DNA from: Mycolicibacterium frederiksbergense
GTDB taxonomy: Bacteria > Actinomycetota > Actinomycetes > Mycobacteriales > Mycobacteriaceae
DNA length: 64,000 nt
Assembly: GCF_012223425.1 (NCBI RefSeq)
Contig: NZ_CP038797.1
Span: 187,353-251,352, forward strand
Reading direction: 5' to 3'
In this document: positions 39,655-48,214 of the stretch, one piece after another
Layout: the number at the start of each line of letters is the position of its first letter
How positions within the stretch are numbered: the first letter of the stretch is position 1
Position numbers and translations under genes: made by a program
Notes under the pieces: model-generated
What the model was told of the DNA's origin: nothing
Seen by the model: the letters and a program-made list of their open reading frames with translations, nothing else
The model's database searches: none

Positions 39655-41535
39655 GTGCAGAGTCTGCGACAGGTATCGGCGCTAGCTCTGGCACTGATCT
39701 GGATCCTGGGCATATTCGTCATCGCGTCACCAATCTCCTCGGCATCCGAAGACGGCGACCACTACGTCATCGCAACAGACACCACGTTCGCGCCGTTCGA
39801 GTACCAGGACAGCTCTGGCAGCTATGTCGGCATTGACATGGATCTCATGAGGGCCATCGCCGCTGACCAGGGCTTTACCGTTGACATCAAGCCACTCGGG
39901 TTTGACGCCTCGCTGCAAGCCCTGCAGGCCTACCAAGTGGACGGAGTGATTGCGGGACTTTCTATCACCGATGAACGCAAGGCTGTATTCGACTTTTCTG
40001 ACCCCTACTTCGTTTCCGGCGTGCAGATGGCGGTCCCGAACAGCAATACCGACATCACCGAATACCAGGATCTGGCCAATCGACGTGTAGCAGTCAAGGA
40101 CGGCACTCAGGGTGCGGACTTCGCGCGGTCAATCGCCACTCAGTACGGATTCACTGTGGTCGGCTTTCCCAATTCGTCCGCGATGTTCGACGACGTTCGT
40201 CTTGGCCGAACGGCTGCACTGTTCGAGGATTCACCCGTCCTGCAGTACGGCATCGCGCAAGGCAACGGCTTCAAAACAGTGACACCCCTCGAAGATCCGA
40301 CCGACTACGGATTCGCGGTTGCCAAGGATCGCGATCAAGACCTGCTCGCGCGTTTCAACGCCGGGCTGCGGTCTGTCCGTGACTCAGGCAAATACACCCA
40401 GATAGTCGACACCTACCTCAAACCACCGTCGGATACCACGCAATCGTCTCCATCGAATCCAAGGTCAGATAGCTCCTCCACCAGCGGCGCGTTGATCATT
40501 GCGATCGCAATCCTCTGCACCCTGGCCGCAGCGTTGGGCGTCTACATCTGGCTACGCCATCGCCGACATGATGACGCCCACCAACGTCCGGATGTAACCG
40601 CTGAAGCCTCGTCGCCAGCGCAAGCCGTGGCAGAAGGTCGGTCGACTCACAACTCACTGCCATCTAGTCCCTCTGCGCCCACGCAGGCCGCACCCGCGGT
40701 TCTTCACCCCTCAGAGGCGACCGTCAGCGCAGAGCTCGGCCGCTACCAGCTCCTGGATGTCATCGGTCGTGGCGGCATGGGAGAAGTCTGGAAAGCATTC
40801 GACACCGATACCAATCGCATTGTGGCTCTCAAGCTACTGCCTCCGCACCTGACCGACGATCGAACGTTCCGAGAACGTTTCAAGCGTGAAGCCCGTCTAG
40901 CGGCCAGTCTCACAGAACCGCATGTCCTGCCAATTCATCATTTCGGCACCATCAACGGCCGACTCTACGTTGACATGCGACTCGTCGAGGGCCGAGATCT
41001 GGCTTCCATACTTGCCGATGGCCCATTGAGCCCCAAACGCTCGGTGATAATCATCGATCAGATCGCCAGCGCACTCGATGCCGCGCACCAGAGCGGGCTC
41101 ATACATCGCGATGTCAAGCCGTCTAATATCCTCGTCGGCCAACGAGACTTCGCCTACCTCATCGACTTCGGGATCGCAAGAAGCGCTAACGACACCGCAC
41201 TCACCCAAACCGGTCACGCGGTCGGCACATTCTTCTACATGGCGCCCGAACGACTTGCTGGATCCGACAATCTCGACCACCGCGTTGATGTCTACGCGCT
41301 CGCTTGCGTCTTGCATGAATGTCTGACGGGTAACAGGCCTTTCACCGGCGACAGTCTTGAACGCCAAGTGATTGGCCACCTCAGCACGCAGCCTCCAAAA
41401 CCCTCAGAATTCAACCCTGAGGTCCCCACTGCGTTCGACTCAGTAGTCGCCGCCGGAATGGCCAAATCTCTCGATGAGCGCTACGCCAGCGCCCCTGAAC
41501 TCGCAGACGCTGCGCACCACGCACTCTCAACTTAA
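39655..41535 (+). CDS. Receptor-type Ser/Thr protein kinase with extracellular solute-binding domain
   Basis: 626 residues. A signal peptide (1-30, SALALALIWILGIFVIASPISSA) is followed by a complete bacterial family-3 solute-binding domain (36-256). That domain has YVIATDTTFAPFEY, GIDMDLMRAIA, DGVIAGLSITDERK, FDFSDPYF, VAVKDGTQGADFA and YGFAVAKD, as in amino-acid ABC binding proteins. A Ser-rich stretch and one membrane helix (about 278-300) lead to a Pro/Ala linker and a PknB-type kinase (362-625). All kinase residues are present: GRGGMGEV, Lys393 in VALKLL, HRDVKPSN 484-491, DFG 504-506, MAPE. Topology is outside-to-inside, opposite to usual mycobacterial kinases. It is divergent from the T4SS operon. 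The ligand is unknown. Confidence 0.9.
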   Translation: MQSLRQVSALALALIWILGIFVIASPISSASEDGDHYVIATDTTFAPFEYQDSSGSYVGIDMDLMRAIAADQGFTVDIKPLGFDASLQALQAYQVDGVIAGLSITDERKAVFDFSDPYFVSGVQMAVPNSNTDITEYQDLANRRVAVKDGTQGADFARSIATQYGFTVVGFPNSSAMFDDVRLGRTAALFEDSPVLQYGIAQGNGFKTVTPLEDPTDYGFAVAKDRDQDLLARFNAGLRSVRDSGKYTQIVDTYLKPPSDTTQSSPSNPRSDSSSTSGALIIAIAILCTLAAALGVYIWLRHRRHDDAHQRPDVTAEASSPAQAVAEGRSTHNSLPSSPSAPTQAAPAVLHPSEATVSAELGRYQLLDVIGRGGMGEVWKAFDTDTNRIVALKLLPPHLTDDRTFRERFKREARLAASLTEPHVLPIHHFGTINGRLYVDMRLVEGRDLASILADGPLSPKRSVIIIDQIASALDAAHQSGLIHRDVKPSNILVGQRDFAYLIDFGIARSANDTALTQTGHAVGTFFYMAPERLAGSDNLDHRVDVYALACVLHECLTGNRPFTGDSLERQVIGHLSTQPPKPSEFNPEVPTAFDSVVAAGMAKSLDERYASAPELADAAHHALST

Positions 41536-41729
41536 GATGGCTGTCCGTCGCGTCCCGATGCGGACGGTCTGTGGACGGGGGAAACCGATAGTCAGCGAGT
41601 GATATTCAGTGCGAGTTTGGAATGTATTCCGAGACAGTCGATTTCAACGAGGAGCGATCGGCCCCGCACATCGAAAGTAGCCTTCGGCCAATTAGTTCGG
41701 TGCCGACGCCGGCATGACCTTCAAGTGCC

Positions 41730-41912
41730 GATTTGAGCCGCTACCACTGCAGCACCGCCTTGGCCGACGATCAAGGTGCCGACCTCGGCTTGATCGATAT
41801 CGGTTTCACTACGTTGGCAACCCGTGGCGCTCCCGCAGCATCCGAGCAATGGTCGATTTGCCCGATCCACTGTTGCCGCGCAGCGCGACGAGCACTGTGG
41901 ATTCCGACCCGG
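41730..41912 (-). pseudogene. Remnant of a P-loop kinase-like gene cut by an IS3 element
   Basis: On the minus strand next to the IS end, VLVALRGNSGSGKSTIARMLRERHG reads as the start of a P-loop (AAA/kinase-like) protein with an intact Walker A, ending after a few more codons. A short further stretch (AEVGTLIVGQGGAAVV) continues in another frame. The element at 41913 lies just upstream of where its start codon would be. Only about 60 codons remain. Confidence 0.5.
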
Positions 41913-43196
41913 TGGCGTGTTCCCGTTGAATGAGCCCAACCAGTTTTAGAGTCCTGTGGCCCCATGTCGGGCGAGAAGGGACGATGAAACGTATGGCTGG
42001 TCGGAAGCGGAATTCCGCAGAAGACATCGTGCGCAAGTTGCGCCGAGCAGATGAGCTGGCCGCAGAAGGCAAGACCGGCGAGGAGATCGCCGGCGAGCTG
42101 GAGGTCTCGCCGGCGACGCTGTACAACTGGCGCCGTTCCTACGGCGGGATGGACACCGACGCCGCCAAGGAGCTCAAGGAGCTGCGCGAGCAGAACGCCC
42201 GGCTTAAGCGGCTACTCGCCGAAGCCGAGCTGGTCAAAGACGCCCTGCGGGAGGTCGCTAAGGGAAAATTCTGAGCCCAGCTGCCAAGCGCCGCGCCGTC
42301 GAGATGCTCGCCAATACGTTGGGCATGTCGGAACGGTTGGCGTGCAAGGCCGTTGGGCTGGCCCGCTCCACCTGCCGTCGCCTGCCGTTGGCACAGACCC
42401 CGACCGATCCGGACGCCGAAATGAGGGCTTGGCTGCGCGCCTACGCCACCAAACACCCGTGCCATGGGTTCCGGCGCGCCTGGGCGGCGTTGCGCTACGA
42501 CGAGCGCCGTGAGGTCAACAAGAAGAAGATCCACCGACTGTGGCGTGAAGAGGGTCTGCAGGTGCGCGTGCACAGCCCCCGTAAGCGGGCCGGCGTTTCC
42601 TCGGTGCCGCCGATCGTCGCCGATGCGCCGAAGGTGGTGTGGGCGATCGACTTCCAGTTCGACTCCACCGTCGACGGTAAGGCCATCAAGATCGCCTCGA
42701 TGATCGACGAGCACACCCGCGAGTCGCTGCTGAACCTGGTTGAGCGCTCCATCACCGGCGAGCACCTGGTCGAGGAACTGAAAGCGGTGTTCGCCGCCCA
42801 CGGCGGCCCGCCGAAGGTACTGCGGCTCGACAATGGCCCGGAGATGGTTTCCCAAGCGCTGCAACGTTTCTGCGAGCACAAGACCGGGATGGTCTACATC
42901 CCGCCGGGCTGCCCGTGGGACAACGGCTACATCGAATCCTTCAACAACAGACTCAGGAAGGAGTGCCTCAACCGCAACTACTGGACCACCCTGTTCGAGG
43001 CCCGCGTGGTCATCAGCGACTTCAAGGACGAGCACAACACTCGACACCGTCACTCGGCCCTGGGCTACCGCACGCCGGCCGAGTACGCTGCGGCCTGCGG
43101 GTGTACCCACACCCCGGTGGCCTGCAGCATCAACTGAGAACGGATCAAACCAACCCGACTCTAGAAACGGGTGGACTCAGAAACGGGGACTCGCCA
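41913..43196 (+). mobile_element. IS3-family insertion sequence, copy 1, complete
   Basis: 1,284 bp. The ends are TGGCGTGTTCCCGTT (41913) and, on the other strand, TGGCGAGTCCCCGTTT (43196), parts of an imperfect inverted repeat of about 40 bp ending in TAGAGTC. The flanking 4-bp duplication is CCGG (41909-41912 and 43197-43200). The element is almost identical to the inverted copy at 46932-48214. The 4-bp duplication fits the IS407-like group. Confidence 0.9.
41984..43137 (+). CDS. IS3-family transposase OrfAB (programmed -1 frameshift)
   Basis: OrfA (41984-42274) has an HTH and leucine-zipper-like region (NSAEDIVRKLRRADELAAEGKTGEEIAGELEVSPATLYNW, then LREQNARLKRLLAEAELVKD). OrfB continues in the -1 frame from around the run GGGAAAATT at 42262-42270, where slippage gives KGKILSPAAKRRAVEML. 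It carries the rve DDE domain: [19 protein letters not shown] and [13 protein letters not shown]. OrfB ends at 43137. All catalytic residues are intact, so this copy is probably active. Confidence 0.9.
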
Positions 43197-43464
43197 CCGG
43201 TACCACTTACTCGCCGATCAAACCAGCCACGGACGCCCACCGGCCGAGCGACTCTCCCGGGGTCAATTCCTACTCGCCGGCGAGGAGTCAATTTCGATTG
43301 CCATTGACAGCTTCGGCCGGCGGCCGCGTCGATCACCCCGGCTCCCGGAACCATCGGTCGTGGGCCACGCGGCGCGCCGCGTGTTGCGACTTAAGCGGCT
43401 GCGATGTGCTGCGGCCCCGGGCAGGGTGACGCTCGGCCAGAGGTTCACCTGCCCTAGCTCTGCC

Positions 43465-43656
43465 CTATGCGATCAGACGGTGGAAAGCCACGGCGACTGC
43501 ACATGCGCTGGCGATAGCCGCAACCGGTCCTTCCCACATCAACCCGCCAACGGCGGCGGCAGCAGTCAATATCGCGATCACCACCCACCGCAGCGGCAGC
43601 CGCTGCGGACCATCGCCTATAGGGAGCTCCTGCGAGCCCGTCCGGCGTATCGTCAT
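43465..43656 (-). CDS. Small two-helix membrane protein
   Basis: 63 residues. There is a polar N-terminus (MTIRRTGSQELPIGDGPQRL) and two hydrophobic segments (RWVVIAILTAAAAVGGLMW and GPVAAIASACAVAVAFHRL). AGGAAA lies about 10 bases before the ATG, and codon bias fits a mycobacterial gene. It sits alone between the IS3 and IS110 elements. No family is recognised. The 43197-43464 stretch beside it shows no gene. Confidence 0.5.
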   Translation of the reverse strand: MTIRRTGSQELPIGDGPQRLPLRWVVIAILTAAAAVGGLMWEGPVAAIASACAVAVAFHRLIA

Positions 43657-43659
43657 AAC

Positions 43660-45290
43660 AGTTGTTTCCTAATCGTTTGTAGGGATAGGTTGTCCGGTCC
43701 TAGACCGGGGGTCTGTTCCGTGCGGGGTCTGCCGTCAGGTGATGCCTGGAGTTTCCCGACGCGAGACGTCTTACGAAAGAACGGCGTGTCTGGCGGCAGA
43801 CCCCCCTTGTGAGGTGGTGGGATTCCGTTGCCCAAGCCTGCCGCAGGGTCTACTTCCCGATGGTTGTTCCCGAGCCTTGAGCTCTTCGACAGAACGAAGT
43901 CCTGCGGTGAGCTGGAGTCACGGACGGCTAGTGAGATGACGGACCTTCGAGTCCCACGATTAGGGCGCCGCGTGAATCCACCGGTAACGGCACGACGATC
44001 GATCAACGGAATGAGGAAATGTTGGGACTGTATTGCGGAATTGACTGGGCGACAGCCCATCACGACATCGCGGTGATCAATGACGAGGGCAAAGTGGTGG
44101 CCCGCGGCCGAGTCGGCAATGACGCCGCCGGACTGACCGCCCTGCTCACGCTGCTGGCCGAAGCCGGCGACACCGCCGAAGATCCGATCCCAATCGGGAT
44201 CGAAACCGACCGAGGCCTGTTCGTCGCAGCGTTGCGCGAAACCGGCCGGGTGATCTACCCGATCAACCCACTGGCGGCATCGCGCTACCGGTCCCGATAC
44301 TCGGTCTCGGGTGCCAAATCCGATGCCACCGACGCGGTGCTGCTGGCCAACATCGTGCGCACCGACCCCGACGCGCACCGCCCCCTGCCCGCCGATACCG
44401 AACTTGCCCAAGCGATACGAGTGTTGGCCCGCGCCCAGCAGGATGCGGTCTGGGCCCGCCAGCAGGTCGGCAACCAGATCCGCGACCTGCTCAAAGACTT
44501 CTACCCGGCCGCTCTGATCGCCTTCGCCGGCCTGCCCGAGGGCGGGCTGGCCCGCACCGATGCCCGCACCATCTTGGCCGCCGCACCGACGCCCACCCAG
44601 GCCGCCAACCTGACCCCGGCCCGGTTGCGTCGGCTGCTGATCAAGGCCGGCCGCAAACGCTACCTCGACCGCGATGTCGAACGGCTGCGCGAGATCTTCA
44701 CCGACACCTACCTGCACCAATCGCCGGTGGTGGAGAACGCGATGGGCATTCACCTGACCGCGCTGCTGGGCCAGTTCGACGCGGCCTGCGCTGCCGCCGA
44801 CGCACTGGCTGAGGCGTCGATCGCCCATTTTGAGCGGCACCCGGACGCCGAGATCATCACCAGCTTCCCCGGCCTGGGAATGCTGGCCGGTGCCCGGGTG
44901 CTCGCAGAGATCGGGGATGACCGTACTCGTTTCGCCGACGCACGCGGTTTGAAAGCGTTCGCCGGATCCGCGCCCATCACTCGCGCCAGCGGCAAGAAAA
45001 CCGTTGTTCTGCACCGGCACATCAAGAACCGGCGCCTCAACGCCGTCGGCCCGATCTGGGCGCTTGCATCGTTGCGGGCCTCCCCGGGCGCCCGCCGCCA
45101 CTTCGATGCTCGCCGCGCCGCCGGAGACTGGAACCACCAAGCCCAACGACACCTGTTCAACAAATTCCTCGGCCAGCTGCATCACTGCCTGCACACCGGC
45201 CATCCCTACGACGAACATGTTGCGTTCCCACCTCCTCTCCAGCTCGCGGGCTTGACTTTTAACTTCGTGAGATGTCTTTCGACAGGGGCG
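43660..45290 (+). mobile_element. IS110-family insertion sequence, boundaries approximate
   Basis: It comprises a transposase gene with a long, structured non-coding 5' region, which is typical of the IS110 group. IS110 elements have no long terminal inverted repeats and make no target duplication, so the ends cannot be fixed from one copy. Confidence 0.6.
43680..44018 (+). ncRNA. Candidate IS110 bridge RNA region
   Basis: The 340 bp before the transposase ATG is non-coding and rich in stems. CCGGTC-CTA-GACCGG is at about 43693-43707. A long pairing of GGGGTCTGCCG (about 43726-43736) with CGGCAGACCCC (about 43795-43805) encloses smaller hairpins such as CAGG...CCTG. IS110-group elements encode a bridge RNA here that pairs with target and donor DNA. 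The exact RNA ends and loops cannot be set by eye. Confidence 0.45.
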
Positions 45291-45428
45291 ACACCCGCGG
45301 CCTTCGGGGTCTTCACCCCCGAAGGCCGCACTCGTGCAAGCCGTCGACAAGGGGGAAGAATGCCAACCCCTACGCCGCTGAACTGCAACAACACCTTTGT
45401 ACGCCCCCTCGCCACCAGATGGTGCTAA
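44019..45428 (+). CDS. IS110-family DEDD transposase, probably with a read-through C-terminus
   Basis: The N-terminal DEDD RuvC-like domain has CGIDWATAHHDIAV (Asp), IGIETDRGLF (Glu) and KSDATDAVLLANIVR (Asp pair). The C-terminal transposase_20 domain contains ITSFPGLGMLAGARVLAEIGD, LKAFAGSAPITRASGKK and the serine-bearing region. The family usually ends soon after the YDEHVAFPP block (about residue 405). Here the frame runs another 60 residues (GLTFNFVRCLSTGATPAAFG) through what looks like the IS end, so the normal stop may be lost. Activity is uncertain. Confidence 0.85.
   Translation: MLGLYCGIDWATAHHDIAVINDEGKVVARGRVGNDAAGLTALLTLLAEAGDTAEDPIPIGIETDRGLFVAALRETGRVIYPINPLAASRYRSRYSVSGAKSDATDAVLLANIVRTDPDAHRPLPADTELAQAIRVLARAQQDAVWARQQVGNQIRDLLKDFYPAALIAFAGLPEGGLARTDARTILAAAPTPTQAANLTPARLRRLLIKAGRKRYLDRDVERLREIFTDTYLHQSPVVENAMGIHLTALLGQFDAACAAADALAEASIAHFERHPDAEIITSFPGLGMLAGARVLAEIGDDRTRFADARGLKAFAGSAPITRASGKKTVVLHRHIKNRRLNAVGPIWALASLRASPGARRHFDARRAAGDWNHQAQRHLFNKFLGQLHHCLHTGHPYDEHVAFPPPLQLAGLTFNFVRCLSTGATPAAFGVFTPEGRTRASRRQGGRMPTPTPLNCNNTFVRPLATRWC
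45297..45329. terminator. Strong hairpin after the IS110 transposase core
   Basis: GCGGCCTTCGGGG (45297-45309) pairs perfectly with CCCCGAAGGCCGC (45317-45329) around a 7-base loop. There is no U-tract, which is common for mycobacterial terminators. It lies inside the extended transposase frame, supporting the idea that the natural gene ended earlier. Confidence 0.55.
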
Positions 45429-45436
45429 CCTGAATC

Positions 45437-45508
45437 AACGTCTTAACCCGACCTATCGACATCGTCCACGTCAATGGCGTCGCCATTTTTCGGTCGGGTT
45501 AAGACGTT
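45437..45508. repeat. Perfect 17-bp inverted repeat upstream of an unknown gene
   Basis: AACGTCTTAACCCGACC (45437-45453) and GGTCGGGTTAAGACGTT (45492-45508), separated by 38 bases. It ends 36 bases before the ATG at 45544. It could be an operator or a recombination site. Confidence 0.75.
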
Positions 45509-45543
45509 CGGTACAAGGCGTTGGATTCCGATCGGACTTTGTG

Positions 45544-46605
45544 ATGGAGATCACTATTACTGAGGCTGGTCGCGTCTTTTTCTCGCTGAGCCCGTCTCGT
45601 CCGCCGCGGGGCAAGGAGCGCCTCACGTTGAAACGACGGTGCGCTCGACTGGAGACAATGAGGTCCTCGATCGACGAGGCAACAACCCATCTCCAGACGC
45701 TGGCCGCATTGTGTACCGCGGATGCGCTGCGGCTACGACACGGGTTCGTCCGCGTTGAGCATCTACCACGCTCACCGACATCCTTTGGCCGCAAGGCACC
45801 CCCGCCACAGCTCAGGCCCCCAGCGACCCGACTAATGTCGCCAAACGGTCTTGCCCTGAAGTTCTATCTGATATCGCTGCTCGAAGCGCAGTCACGAACC
45901 CGGGCCGGAGCAAGACCTGACAACCCGGTTCCTCTGCGGCGGAAAGACAGCACGATCGATAAGGCATGGACTGACTACGTCGCCACGGCCGCCGTAGCCT
46001 CCGGCGTCGGCAAGACCCGACGTAGCGTCATGGACAAGATCGAGCGTCAGCTGCAGAGCACCCTCAAACGGCTTCACGCTGAGGATCTCGTCGACCTGCC
46101 CAACAGTTCGCGCACAAAGGGCAGATACGAGGGGTTCCTTCTGCAAAGAGACGACATCCTTCCCGGCCGCGGAACCGACCTCTATCGCGTTCCAACCGCC
46201 GAGGAGTCATTCCCCGTGCCATTGACGCTGTTCACCGAAGGCTGGATCTACGTCCTCGAAGACACCGAACTGGCGCTCCTGCTGATCACAATCCGAAACC
46301 TATCGAAGCACGGCGCCCAACCACTTCCACTTTCAGGCGAAAACCGCAGTCTGCGATACGGATTGGGTGAGGATGCCTTCGAATCTCACCGAGTACTCGA
46401 GTACCTCAACCTCGTCGACGTCAATTCGGACTACCGACGCCAATCCAACGGCCGTATTGCGAATTATGAAGATCAAGGGCAAGGCGAGCCTCACAAACTT
46501 CAGTTTCTACCCGAGGGACTCTCCAAACCAGCCATGGCGACCTTCCTCAGCGCGATCGGCAGCCAACTGGACCAGGCGGATACCCAAGCCTCGGAGGGCA
46601 CGTAG
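45544..46605 (+). CDS. Unknown protein, possible DNA-binding or replication-type
   Basis: 353 residues from ATG 45544 (an in-frame GTG precedes it at 45541). No family is recognised. The N-terminal part is basic (GKERLTLKRRCARLETMRSSIDEATTHL). The middle has SPNGLALKFYLISLLEAQSR and VGKTRRSVMDKIERQLQSTLKRLHAEDLVDLP, which read like winged-helix DNA-binding segments. Then comes LTLFTEGWIYVLEDTELALLLITIRNLSKHG. It is isolated among IS elements behind a perfect 17-bp inverted repeat, suggesting self-regulation. A distant plasmid replication or partition protein is one possibility, but I would not assign it. Confidence 0.6.
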   Translation: MEITITEAGRVFFSLSPSRPPRGKERLTLKRRCARLETMRSSIDEATTHLQTLAALCTADALRLRHGFVRVEHLPRSPTSFGRKAPPPQLRPPATRLMSPNGLALKFYLISLLEAQSRTRAGARPDNPVPLRRKDSTIDKAWTDYVATAAVASGVGKTRRSVMDKIERQLQSTLKRLHAEDLVDLPNSSRTKGRYEGFLLQRDDILPGRGTDLYRVPTAEESFPVPLTLFTEGWIYVLEDTELALLLITIRNLSKHGAQPLPLSGENRSLRYGLGEDAFESHRVLEYLNLVDVNSDYRRQSNGRIANYEDQGQGEPHKLQFLPEGLSKPAMATFLSAIGSQLDQADTQASEGT

Positions 46606-46709
46606 GGCACGTCCAATCCTAAGCCTGGTCTCGCTTCCAACACCCGCGTGCAGGCACCGGCCGGATCGGATACACCTAGGTTGAGGACAAGCAGAGTGGC
46701 AGCAATAAC

Positions 46710-46747
46710 TGTCGATCATCAAAGTGGATGGCGATTGTCGCCAGTCC
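46710..46747 (+). repeat. IS-end-like repeat, copy C (short)
   Basis: It begins TGTCGATCATCAAAGTGGAT and continues ggcgattgtcgcc, matching the first 35-40 bases of copies A (39125) and B (49446). The internal blocks are not recognisable here. The surrounding 46606-46827 holds no gene. Confidence 0.5.
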
Positions 46748-46827
46748 TACCTGCCGTGGCGCTGTCACGGTTACGTGACGCCCCCACAATCATCGACTGA
46801 GACCACGATGCCAGCCGTTCCGGGCGC

Positions 46828-46931
46828 TCAGGTTCCGGCACCTGTTAACCATTCGCTGTAGAACAGCGCAACGCCGAGGCCGCAGGCGATGGCAGCGATC
46901 AGCCAGAATCGGATGGTCAGCGTGGTCTCTG
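46828..46931 (-). pseudogene. mraY: mraY (murX) relic, C-terminal part separated by an IS
   Basis: Reads [34 protein letters not shown] and a stop, the last membrane helix of MraY. The rest of the gene is on the other side of the IS3 copy 2, at 48215-49193. Removing the IS and one TCTG copy rejoins [12 protein letters not shown] in frame. Confidence 0.88.
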
Positions 46932-48214
46932 TGGCGAGTCCCCGTTTCTGAGTCCACCCGTTTCTAGAGTCGGGTTGGTTTGATCCGTTCTCAGTTGATG
47001 CTGCAGGCCACCGGGGTGTGGGTACACCCGCAGGCCGCAGCGTACTCGGCCGGCGTGCGGTAGCCCAGGGCCGAGTGACGGTGTCGAGTGTTGTGCTCGT
47101 CCTTGAAGTCGCTGATGACCACGCGGGCCTCGAACAGGGTGGTCCAGTAGTTGCGGTTGAGGCACTCCTTCCTGAGTCTGTTGTTGAAGGATTCGATGTA
47201 GCCGTTGTCCCACGGGCAGCCCGGCGGGATGTAGACCATCCCGGTCTTGTGCTCGCAGAAACGTTGCAGCGCTTGGGAAACCATCTCCGGGCCATTGTCG
47301 AGCCGCAGTACCTTCGGCGGGCCGCCGTGGGCGGCGAACACCGCTTTCAGTTCCTCGACCAGGTGCTCGCCGGTGATGGAGCGCTCAACCAGGTTCAGCA
47401 GCGACTCGCGGGTGTGCTCGTCGATCATCGAGGCGATCTTGATGGCCTTACCGTCGACGGTGGAGTCGAACTGGAAGTCGATCGCCCACACCACCTTCGG
47501 CGCATCGGCGACGATCGGCGGCACCGAGGAAACGCCGGCCCGCTTACGGGGCTGTGCACGCGCACCTGCAGACCCTCTTCACGCCACAGTCGGTGGATCT
47601 TCTTCTTGTTGACCTCACGGCGCTCGTCGTAGCGCAACGCCGCCCAGGCGCGCCGGAACCCATGGCACGGGTGTTTGGTGGCGTAGGCGCGCAGCCAAGC
47701 CCTCATTTCGGCGTCCGGATCGGTCGGGGTCTGTGCCAACGGCAGGCGACGGCAGGTGGAGCGGGCCAGCCCAACGGCCTTGCACGCCAACCGTTCCGAC
47801 ATGCCCAACGTATTGGCGAGCATCTCGACGGCGCGGCGCTTGGCAGCTGGGCTCAGAATTTTCCCTTAGCGACCTCCCGCAGGGCGTCTTTGACCAGCTC
47901 GGCTTCGGCGAGTAGCCGCTTAAGCCGGGCGTTCTGCTCGCGCAGCTCCTTGAGCTCCTTGGCGGCGTCGGTGTCCATCCCGCCGTAGGAACGGCGCCAG
48001 TTGTACAGCGTCGCCGGCGAGACCTCCAGCTCGCCGGCGATCTCCTCGCCGGTCTTGCCTTCTGCGGCCAGCTCATCTGCTCGGCGCAACTTGCGCACGA
48101 TGTCTTCTGCGGAATTCCGCTTCCGACCAGCCATACGTTTCATCGTCCCTTCTCGCCCGACATGGGGCCACAGGACTCTAAAACTGGTTGGGCTCATTCA
48201 ACGGGAACACGCCA
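46932..48214 (-). mobile_element. IS3-family insertion sequence, copy 2, inverted
   Basis: 1,283 bp, one base shorter than copy 1 and otherwise near identical. The target duplication is TCTG (46928-46931 and 48215-48218). It is inserted in mraY. The opposite orientation to copy 1 makes the 3.7 kb between them invertible by homologous recombination. Confidence 0.92.
46991..48143 (-). pseudogene. IS3-family transposase OrfAB, copy 2, frameshifted
   Basis: The same as copy 1, except that a run of five C in OrfB (corresponding to 42576-42580 of copy 1) is four C here, near 47551. This shifts the frame after HSP (HSPRKRAG in copy 1 becomes HSPVSGPAF) and splits OrfB before the DDE domain. The DDE part then reads in a separate frame from 47524 down. 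This copy is likely inactive unless the missing base is a sequencing error. Confidence 0.85.

Noticed and set aside
43653..45350. 565-residue minus-strand frame opposite the IS110 transposase
   Set aside because: Antisense shadow. The plus strand holds the DEDD catalytic residues.
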